NCBI GenBank assembly: GCA_002707785.1 | Contig: PANW01000089.1 | Coordinates: forward strand, 1-64,000 | Direction: 5' to 3' | DNA: 64,000 bases | Source: Cellvibrionaceae bacterium | GTDB taxonomy: Bacteria > Pseudomonadota > Gammaproteobacteria > Pseudomonadales > Cellvibrionaceae | Shown: piece by piece, positions 55,662 through 64,000 of the stretch | Position numbering within the stretch: the first letter of the stretch is position 1 | Layout: each line of letters begins with the position of its first letter | The notes under the pieces: model-generated | Database searches by the model: none | The model's input: the letters and a program-made list of their open reading frames with translations, nothing else | What the model was told of the DNA's origin: nothing | Position numbers and translations under genes: made by a program

Positions 55662-55769
55662 AATATTTCAGATCTATGAGGAGTACCACTTAGACGCTGT
55701 GGATATAAGAAACTCTATTTTATCCACATAACTGACGCAGGCTAGACATAGCACACGCCGAAAATTAAA

Positions 55770-56138
<369 letters not shown>

Positions 56139-56171
56139 AGCGACATAGACTAGCGCCGGCGCTCACAAACA

Positions 56172-57203
56172 TCAAGAGGCACAACTGACGGCCTCCAGCT
56201 GCGCCCGCTTATCAGTGGGCGATACGCCAAACCAACGCTTGAAGGCACGGGTAAAGTTACTCTGATCCGAAAAGCCCAACAAATAGGCTATTTCGCTAAT
56301 ACTGTATCTAGCCGAGCCGAGATATTTCAATGCCAGCTCCTGCCTGACCTCACTCAGCAACTGCTTAAAATTGACCCCTTCATCTTGCAGTCTTCGCTGT
56401 AGGTTTCGACTGCTCATATGAAGCGCATCAGCCACCTCAACAGAGTTAATATCACCACTGGGAAGTCGCGGCTCTATCAATCGCTTCACCTGACGAGCTA
56501 AAGTCTCCGATTTCAGGCGAGCCAAATAATCTTCGGTTAGATCATCCTGGATTCTTGCCAAGGTTTCATTGGCCGCCGGCAGAGGCCGATCAACCACGTC
56601 CAAGGCAAAAGAGAAAACCAATTCCGACTGATCAAATAACACACTGCAACCGAAGTAGTCATAGTAGGGGGTCGCATCTTCTGGCGCCGGGCGCATCAAC
56701 TTGACCTGCTGAGGACGCAGGCTGCCCGGATAAATAATTCTCAACACCTTCATGATAGCCGCCATTCCGAAGTCCGTGGCCTCATGACCCAATCGCTCCG
56801 ATTCGACGCCCGCTTTCATCGACGAATGCAACGCCCCATCCCTCTCCTCTACATAGAAGCTTCCTGCATCAGTGAGAAAGGATTGGTAGCGCCCTAGGCG
56901 ATCAATGGCATCGCGAAGACTGGAACTACAGAGCATCGCTAAACCAACGGTATGCCAACTGGCTGGCTGGAAAAAATCACCCGCTGCTGTCAGGCCGATG
57001 GCGGGATCGGCGGTTACTAGCGCCAATTGACGCCAAGCTTCGGCAATTACGTCGATGTCTACTCGGTCACGGGCTTCATGCGGCGCCACAACGTTGAGCT
57101 GCTGCTGCAATAATTCTGGCAATTGCCCCTGCACATACTCCCGCTCCTGCAGCAAACCAACCGCCGCATCGATCCATATGGGGAGAGAAGTGTAATCAGA
57201 CAT
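56172..57203 (-). CDS. AraC-family transcriptional regulator (arabinose-binding-like N-terminus)
   Basis: C-terminal SISEIAYLLGFSDQSNFTRAFKRWFGVSPTDKR. Confidence 0.92.
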   Translation of the reverse strand: MSDYTSLPIWIDAAVGLLQEREYVQGQLPELLQQQLNVVAPHEARDRVDIDVIAEAWRQLALVTADPAIGLTAAGDFFQPASWHTVGLAMLCSSSLRDAIDRLGRYQSFLTDAGSFYVEERDGALHSSMKAGVESERLGHEATDFGMAAIMKVLRIIYPGSLRPQQVKLMRPAPEDATPYYDYFGCSVLFDQSELVFSFALDVVDRPLPAANETLARIQDDLTEDYLARLKSETLARQVKRLIEPRLPSGDINSVEVADALHMSSRNLQRRLQDEGVNFKQLLSEVRQELALKYLGSARYSISEIAYLLGFSDQSNFTRAFKRWFGVSPTDKRAQLEAVSCAS

Positions 57204-57277
57204 TCAAAAGAATTATTAGCTATAGAATGCTCGGATTGTAGCATTCGCAAGCAAAGAAAAGAGAGTTATATTTGGCC

Positions 57278-57316
57278 AAAAAAGGCGCAGCTAAGCTCGC
57301 TGACTACGCCTTTTTT
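57278..57316. terminator. Bidirectional terminator-like hairpin AAAAAAGGCG...CGCCTTTTTT
   Basis: Perfect 10-bp stem located between the TonB receptor 3' end and the AraC gene. Confidence 0.75.
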
Positions 57317-57329
57317 AGCTAGAGCATTA

Positions 57330-59729
57330 CTAAAAACGCAGCGTTCCCTGCAGCGCGACGCTGCTTGGCCGATCGTAAAAGCCGTAATAGGCCGCGCCAG
57401 CTCCACCGGTTAATGTCGTTGAAAGCGGCGTGGTATTCCCGAAACTGACCACTTCTTCATCAGTTAAGTTCTTCCCCACCAAAGCCACATCCCACATGCC
57501 ATCAGACCCGCCTATCGAAATACGTGCATTCACTTTTGTGTAGGAATCCTGTTCTAAATTAGGATCCAGAGTTGGCGAGGCAAGATAGTCATCACTGTAA
57601 ATTACATCCAGTGTTGTGCGAAATTCCAACGCATCCCCAAGAGGCATAAAATAATCAAAAGAAAGTGTTGCCTGATATTCCGGCGTAAACTCTCGGCGCT
57701 CACCCTCAACGTCACATAGGCCTGGATCAGTTGCACTATTTGGAGTTTGACCAAAATAGCACTGCGCATTAGGAAATTTATCGTATTCGAAATCCAAGTA
57801 GGCAAACGAGCCCGATAGCGTCAAGCCCTCGGAAACCCTCCAACGACCGTCGAGCTCCACCCCCTGACTGGTTGCTTCACCCGCATTAGTAACGTTAAAG
57901 CCTAAAGTTCCATCAAATTGACTCGTCTGTAAATCCGTATACTCAGTTCTGAACATGGCAATGTTAAGTTCCGCCGCGCCATCTGCCAATCCAAGTTTCG
58001 CACCAACCTCTATGCTTTCCGCCTCTTCTTCCTCATATTCAAATACGCCAACCAAATCTATCGCAAAGGCTCGCTGTGCGTTGACGACGGAAGAGTCGGG
58101 ATGCGCGTTGGATCGAACATCGAAGCCGCCGGATTTAAAGCCTTTGGTATAGGTCGCATAAACCATGGTATCGCCAGAAACGTCGTACTGAAATGTCACC
58201 AATGGCGTGAACGAGGTTTCGTCGCGATCGTTTTCTATCTCGTCATAAGGCTCAATACGAAATAAACCATAGAAAACATTCAAATCATCTGCCACAGCAC
58301 CCACTGGCTGAACGGCACTGGTATTATCTACGTGGAACTGGTGGCGTGACGCATCTTTTTCTTCATCGGTGTAACGTCCACCGACGGTTAACCGCATTTC
58401 ATCATTGATATTCCATGTAAACTGCGCAAACACAGACCATAAATCGGTATCTTGCTCAAAGCTTCTCTCGGTAGAAGTATCCTGAATGATAGAAGGATCT
58501 GCCAAACCCAGAGCTGTCAGCGTTCCAGAAAAGGCGGGGAGCAAAAGAGAATCATCTGGAATTACGATGGCGTCCTCAAAGTCCAATTCTGAACTCTGAT
58601 AGAAAAAGCCTGCAATGTAGTCGATGGTTTCACCACCGGGAGAGGTTAAACGAATCTCCTGACTGATTTGTTCGAAGTCTTCTTTGGTGTCAGCGGTAAA
58701 AACAGAAGCGCCAGTGAAATCACAGTCACACTCCTCTTCAAACTCATAGGCGTTGTATCCCGTCACTAGCGTTAGGGTATGATCACCGATTGCATAGTCG
58801 ATATTGAGAGTTACGTTTTAAGTGTCATTCTCGCTGCTATCTCCGTTAGATTGACGTTTGAAGTTCTGATTCGTCTCCAAGGTGTAAGCGCCACCGGTCA
58901 GTGCGGATAACACCCCCCCATAAGAAGCACCGACAGGATTGACCACCTCAAGAAAACGCCCCTTGGTATCAAAGGATCCATCTTCTACTTTCAGATTCAC
59001 CGTTAGATCATCGTTCGCATCCCAGCGCAAGCTACCCCGAATTACACTGACGTCCTCATCGGACTCATCTCTATCTAGGGTATCGTTGTCGTAGTAACCA
59101 TCAATAGTACGATCGAGAATTGCCAACCGTCCCGACAAGTTGTCCGTCAACGGACCCGAGAGCACCAAACGTACATCCTGCTCACCGTGATCCGGCTCGT
59201 AGAGACCAGTAATTGACCCCTCAAATTCATCCGTCGGCTTGGCTGTGTGCATACTAATAGCACCAGCAATACTGTTCTTCCCAAATAAAATACTCTGAGG
59301 CCCTCGCAATACTTCCACCCGATCGAGGTCCATGAAAGGGGCTCGCGCCAATTGCGCACGGCCATAATAGACCCCGTCGACATATTGTCCCACTGATTGC
59401 TCAAAGCCTTGATTGATCCCCGAACTAATACCACGGATAGCAATAATGGTACCGATACCTGTTTGATTCATGGTGAGATTGGGTACATAGGCGGTCATAC
59501 CTTCGAGCTCGGTAATCCCTGCTTCTGCCATTTTTTCGCCGCCCACCGCACTCACCGAAATGGGTACGTCCATTAAACTCTCTTCACGCTTTTGAGCTGT
59601 GACCACAATTTCTTCCAAGGCAAAAGTCTCAGCCAACAGATTAGAAGATGGGTACACTGCAGCGATGCTAAGAACCGCCATCGATAAGGCAGTTTTCGGG
59701 AATACTGAAACACTCATAAAGCTCTCCAT
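57330..59729 (-). pseudogene. TonB-dependent receptor interrupted by one in-frame TAA at 58818-58820
   Basis: ORFs 57330..58766 and 58818..59729 share a frame; junction reads ...NGDSSENDT*NVTLNIDYAIGDHTLTLVTGYNAYEFEEE...; plug EEIVVTAQKREESLMDVPISVSAV; C-terminal beta-barrel ending LQGTLRF. Confidence 0.85.
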
Positions 59730-59916
59730 ATCATCCGATGCTCAGCTTAATTCCCAGCGTTCAGGCGCCCTAGAGAATCAAGCGTAACTGTAGCGTTTAT
59801 ACGCTACTGATTAGAGAGTGTTGGTCAGAAATGACCATATGGCAAGGAAGGAACCCGATACTGATATCACAAACTTGAATATCTGCATCAGGGTTTATTA
59901 CATACGTGAATCAATA

Positions 59917-61020
59917 TCAGCTCACCAGCTTTTGTAATTCCTCAATCATTTTAAGATTGCGACGCTGAGCATGAGAACAGACACCCGCTAAGCCGATAAA
60001 ACCATGAATAGACTCAGGGAAATGATCTTCGATTACATCAATTTCGGACTCTCTCAGACGCTGAGCATAAGCTTTCCCTTCGCTTTCCAACGGATCGAAG
60101 CCGGCAGTAGCCACATAGGTCCGCGGCATAGACTGCAAATCGGCTTTGAGGAACGGACTCACCGTTGCATCTCGAGCCTGTTCGCTGTCACTGGCGTTCG
60201 TTTGTCCCAACATATGATCGATAAAATAGGCCATGGTAGATCGAGTTAACAACATCCCCTCAGTGCAACGCCGAGTCGATTCGGAGGTTAAACGACAGTC
60301 TAGCCATGGATAGATAAGCCACTGAAAACAAGGAACAGACTGAGGCTTCTGCGACACGGTAGAGTCTAGCGCCTGCTGACAAACCGAAGTCGCCAAGTAC
60401 CCCCCTGCACTATCGCCACCAACCCCTAAACGAGAGGGATTGATTCCCAACTCAGGCGCATTCTCTAGCGCCCAATTCCAGCCAGCGACGGCATCGTTAA
60501 TTTGTGTGGGGAAACGATGCTCCGGCGCCAAGCGATAATCAATACTAACGACGACAAAGCCAGTCACTACGGCGACTAGACGACAAAAATCATCGTGAGT
60601 TTCTAGATCTCCAATTACGCAACCTCCGCCATGATAGTAAACCAAGCCAGGATTGTTCGAAGAACCCAAGGCATCCGCCACCCTATAGCTCCGCGCACCG
60701 ATACTCCCACCTTCAACCTTAATACGATGATTCTCAACCACAGCAACGGGCAGGCGATCCAATGAGAAGAATCGATCCCAGGTTCGCAGGGTTTTTCGGC
60801 ACTTTTCGGGGGGTTGAGCTTCTAGGGGTTTTGACAGGCCAGCCAGCTTAACCAGCTTATGTTGCGCAGCCGACATGCCCTGCTCACTGAGTGGTGCAGA
60901 GAATTGTCGGCGCCATAAGCGTCTCACCAACGATTGACCAAAGGATTTCCGTCCCTGCGGAAATTGAGTCTTAGACACTGCGTAATCCATAAACAACCTG
61001 TTAAAGTAATCCGTTGACAC
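59917..61020 (-). CDS. Alpha/beta hydrolase (HSL/esterase-lipase family)
   Basis: YYHGGGCVIGDLETHD, GVGGDSAGGYLA. Confidence 0.93.
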   Translation of the reverse strand: MSTDYFNRLFMDYAVSKTQFPQGRKSFGQSLVRRLWRRQFSAPLSEQGMSAAQHKLVKLAGLSKPLEAQPPEKCRKTLRTWDRFFSLDRLPVAVVENHRIKVEGGSIGARSYRVADALGSSNNPGLVYYHGGGCVIGDLETHDDFCRLVAVVTGFVVVSIDYRLAPEHRFPTQINDAVAGWNWALENAPELGINPSRLGVGGDSAGGYLATSVCQQALDSTVSQKPQSVPCFQWLIYPWLDCRLTSESTRRCTEGMLLTRSTMAYFIDHMLGQTNASDSEQARDATVSPFLKADLQSMPRTYVATAGFDPLESEGKAYAQRLRESEIDVIEDHFPESIHGFIGLAGVCSHAQRRNLKMIEELQKLVS

Positions 61021-61058
61021 AAATGTGAGTTTGCAAAACTCCCACTTTATACCACAAG

Positions 61059-61152
61059 GGGGAGGAGAAAAGCTCTTTCTCAGTAGCTCGTATTTTCTCT
61101 AGGGTAGCACCCTCATAATAATGATACTCCGAAGCCCCACCCCCTACCCTAG
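61059..61152. promoter_or_regulatory. Divergent regulatory region with MalT-box-like GGGGAGGAGA (61059-61068) and CTAGGGTAG/CTACCCTAG inverted repeat (61099-61107, 61144-61152)
   Basis: Read directly; lies between hydrolase (-) and LuxR regulator (+). Confidence 0.45.
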
Positions 61153-61203
61153 GAGTGTTTTTAAGTTTGAGAAATCGCTATGATGATCTTCACATGTTAA
61201 CGA

Positions 61204-63897
61204 TTGGCAAAGCTGAGCCCAATGTCCACGCCTCAAACTCCTTCATTTGATCGCCGAAAAATCACGCTGCCGCCGCTCAATGACAAGTTATTGTCACGCA
61301 GCAGATTGACTGCACAACTGAATCAATGCCTGCAGAGCAAACTGACCATTATTGCGGCCCCGGCAGGCTCAGGTAAGACCGAACTGGTACAGCAGTGGAG
61401 ATCACAATATCCCCAGACACGACTGGCTTGGCTCAATCTCGATAAAAACGACGAAGGCACTGTAGACTTTTCTCGCTATTTACGACAATCCGTCTCAGAG
61501 GCCTGCGACAATGTTCCGATCTATCCCCCGCATTCACCACAAGAAGATTTGGCTGCACTAGAGCACTACTTTCAAGAGGCTCACCCAGAGCTTATCGTGT
61601 GCTTGGATAACAGCCACGTTTTGAGTCCTTCACCCATACGAGATGCCTTGCTTCGATGTATCTGTGACCCCTACAGTAAAGTGCGCTGGCTACTGCTGTC
61701 GCAACAACAACTGGACTGGGATTTCACCGAGCTTCAACTTAAGGATCAATTCCAGCAACTGGGCTCAACAGACCTTAACTTAACGGTAAGTGAAATCACC
61801 GAACTGGCAAACTTACGCCAATATCCCATTGAAGACGCTCAAGCAATTTATGACATCACACAGGGGTGGATAGCGGGAGTCAATCTGAGTCTCGCCACCC
61901 ATTCCACAGGAGTTCAAAACAACAGTCATCCTCCACAAAAAACCATAGATTTGTTCCAACACCTCGCCATATCAGATCTTCCCCCAGAAGTTTTCGACTT
62001 AATATACGCCGCTGAAATTTGTAACCCCATCAACTCTGAGCTCGCCGATCAAATCAATCAAACGAAAAACAGCTGGGAAGCGATCGACTATCTACAGAGA
62101 AACTGCCTGTTTATCCAGCCACTTGATCAACAGGAGAATTGGTTCCAAATTCATCCTCTCTTTTTTATCGCCCTGCAAAAGACCTTGTCGAAGGCCCCTG
62201 AGACAACAAGAGAGCAGCGTCATCTTCGTGCGGGTCAGTGGCTAATTGAACATCAAATCACCGAGCAAGGTTTACAGCATTTATTGCTTGGAAAAAACGG
62301 TGAACTCTTTGACCAACATCTCACTGACGTCACTCAGGATTGGCTACTCAACGGCAATTTAAACGAGATCAATCATTGGTGTGCTCAAGTGGATTCGGAT
62401 AGATTGTTTGACAACACACAGCTTCTCCTTCAGTACTTGCTTAGCCTGACACTAAGCTTTAGAACATCCGAAGCATCGCAAACTCTGAAAACCTATGACG
62501 AAACCCATCCGGTAAGAGCCCCTGAACTCGATATTACCCGACAACTACTCACGTGTTTTACATTAGATACCCAGCACCAACCCAGCGAACAGCGCGACAG
62601 GATTCGACAAGAATTATTGCTCAAGAAAAACAAGACTCTCATGGAGAATTTTGTTCTGGGGACAGTCACCAATATCGCCTCTCTTTATGCCTATTTAAAC
62701 TACGACCTGGAACAGGCCGCAGCCTATGCCAACGAAGGTCTGCGCTACCATAGATTAGCCAATAGCATTCACGGCGAGAGCTACAGCGAATTCCTCAACG
62801 CCAGCTCTAAATTTAGCTCCGGCAAACATTCTCAAGAGACAATCACTCATATTGAGCAATTTCTAAAAGCCAAGCACATCCAACGCTCGCAGCCTTGTTA
62901 CGTAGTTATGTGCGTTTCCATTGCCCCGCTTTGCTATGAACTCAATCAGCACGACAAATCTCTGCACTACTGCCAAGCCGCAGCAGCGGATATGAATCTG
63001 GAAACACACTTAGAGATTACTATCCTCTATCAACTGACCTATGCAAAACTACTGTACAGAAGTGGACAACAAGATCAGTCCGAGCAGCTACTCAACAGTA
63101 TGCTAGATCATAGCTCCACCGCTCATTCTTCTAGAGCGGTAGCGATGGTCTCACTAGAGCGCCTGCGACAGGCGATGATAGACAAGAAACCTGACCGTGG
63201 TATTGGCTTTTATCAAAGATTAAAATTGGACGAAATTTCACCCAAACAACCCGAAGACATTTCCGAGACAGAGGATTTTCAAAGCTGGGGGCTAATATGT
63301 GTGGGACGTTTGGTTTATGATTTTTTGCAAAACAACTACCACGATGCTCAAACTGCTTTAGACAATCTACGCCATTTTTTGAAAGAAAAAGACAATCAAT
63401 ACATCAATGTCATTCTCGATGTTTTTCAGATTGCTATATTTTGGCGTAGTGGACAGAAAGAACTCGCCCTGAATGAGCTCTCTGTGATCATTGAACAGTT
63501 AAACCAACAAGGTTTTTATTGCGTATTGCGCGACTACTTGGCTGACTTGGACGAAATGCTAGTAGCCTTGAAAGATAAACTTCCCAAATTAATTACTCCT
63601 AGCTTTAAAGCCGATCTGCAACTGCAAGCCACACCATCCAACACGCAATCGACGGCAATATCCGAGCCAGACAAAGCACGTCGTCTAGTCACACCTCTGC
63701 TGGAACCACTCACTAAACGCGAGCTGGTCCTACTCACTGACATTGCCAATGGGCTTTCCAATCAAGAGATCAGCGATAAGCGCTTTGTCGCTATATCGAC
63801 CGTCAAATGGCATTTAAAGAACATCTACGCCAAACTCAATGCCAAGCATCGTGCCCAAGCAATTGCACGAGCGAGGGAACTCAGCATTATCGACTGA
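61204..63897 (+). CDS. MalT-like LuxR-family transcriptional regulator (large ATP-binding regulator)
   Basis: Walker A APAGSGKTELVQQW; C-terminal LTKRELVLLTDIANGLSNQEISDKRFVAISTVKWHLKNIYAKLNAKHRAQAIARARE. Confidence 0.93.
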   Translation: MAKLSPMSTPQTPSFDRRKITLPPLNDKLLSRSRLTAQLNQCLQSKLTIIAAPAGSGKTELVQQWRSQYPQTRLAWLNLDKNDEGTVDFSRYLRQSVSEACDNVPIYPPHSPQEDLAALEHYFQEAHPELIVCLDNSHVLSPSPIRDALLRCICDPYSKVRWLLLSQQQLDWDFTELQLKDQFQQLGSTDLNLTVSEITELANLRQYPIEDAQAIYDITQGWIAGVNLSLATHSTGVQNNSHPPQKTIDLFQHLAISDLPPEVFDLIYAAEICNPINSELADQINQTKNSWEAIDYLQRNCLFIQPLDQQENWFQIHPLFFIALQKTLSKAPETTREQRHLRAGQWLIEHQITEQGLQHLLLGKNGELFDQHLTDVTQDWLLNGNLNEINHWCAQVDSDRLFDNTQLLLQYLLSLTLSFRTSEASQTLKTYDETHPVRAPELDITRQLLTCFTLDTQHQPSEQRDRIRQELLLKKNKTLMENFVLGTVTNIASLYAYLNYDLEQAAAYANEGLRYHRLANSIHGESYSEFLNASSKFSSGKHSQETITHIEQFLKAKHIQRSQPCYVVMCVSIAPLCYELNQHDKSLHYCQAAAADMNLETHLEITILYQLTYAKLLYRSGQQDQSEQLLNSMLDHSSTAHSSRAVAMVSLERLRQAMIDKKPDRGIGFYQRLKLDEISPKQPEDISETEDFQSWGLICVGRLVYDFLQNNYHDAQTALDNLRHFLKEKDNQYINVILDVFQIAIFWRSGQKELALNELSVIIEQLNQQGFYCVLRDYLADLDEMLVALKDKLPKLITPSFKADLQLQATPSNTQSTAISEPDKARRLVTPLLEPLTKRELVLLTDIANGLSNQEISDKRFVAISTVKWHLKNIYAKLNAKHRAQAIARARELSIID

Positions 63898-63902
63898 ACA
63901 TA

Positions 63903-63930
63903 AAAAAAGCGAGAATCACCTCGCTTTTTT
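63903..63930. terminator. Bidirectional rho-independent terminator
   Basis: AAAAAAGCGAG-AATCAC-CTCGCTTTTTT, perfect 11-bp stem. Confidence 0.9.
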
Positions 63931-63952
63931 ATGTTTAAAGATCTACGACCAT

Positions 63953-64000
63953 TTAAGCACCAGCGGCTTTAATCGCTATCTGCTGAATACGATCCGGTGG
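63953..64000 (-). CDS. C-terminal fragment of a minus-strand CDS entering from the right edge (...PPDRIQQIAIKAAGA*)
   Basis: Open frame ending TAA just beyond the bidirectional terminator; too short to identify. Confidence 0.4.
   Translation of the reverse strand, partial: PPDRIQQIAIKAAGA

Overview
The window is gammaproteobacterial chromosome. Synteny of the dcw/secA block suggests a marine Cellvibrionales- or Pseudomonas-like lineage; this is inference. Left to right: purC (-); a solute-binding-like protein (-); valS (+); a tight five-gene accessory operon at 5543-13373 (+) followed by a lipoprotein gene; a beta-propeller hybrid histidine kinase (-) interrupted by one in-frame TAG; a fatty-acid/acyl-CoA catabolism cluster (three acyl-CoA dehydrogenases -, then acyl-CoA synthetase, thiolase and a FadB/FadJ-like protein +); an HD-domain protein; small secreted and membrane proteins; the conserved block Nudix-ThiE fusion/argJ/secA/M23/lpxC/ftsZ/ftsA/ftsQ/ddl/murC/murG/ftsW/murD/mraY/murF/murE/ftsI/ftsL/rsmH/mraZ (all -); rnpB (-); an AraC regulator; a TonB receptor interrupted by one in-frame TAA; an alpha/beta hydrolase (-); and a MalT-like LuxR regulator (+). 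The best candidate for an undescribed system is the 5543-13373 operon: a small helical protein, a protein resembling an inactive STAND NTPase, a MoxR-type AAA+ ATPase, a 1578-aa protein joining a CoxE/vWA-like module to a very large polytopic membrane domain, and a lysozyme-like protein without a signal peptide. It looks like a membrane-anchored variant of the MoxR-vWA ternary conflict systems, with a candidate peptidoglycan-degrading effector. All family assignments come from reading motifs; no searches were run.
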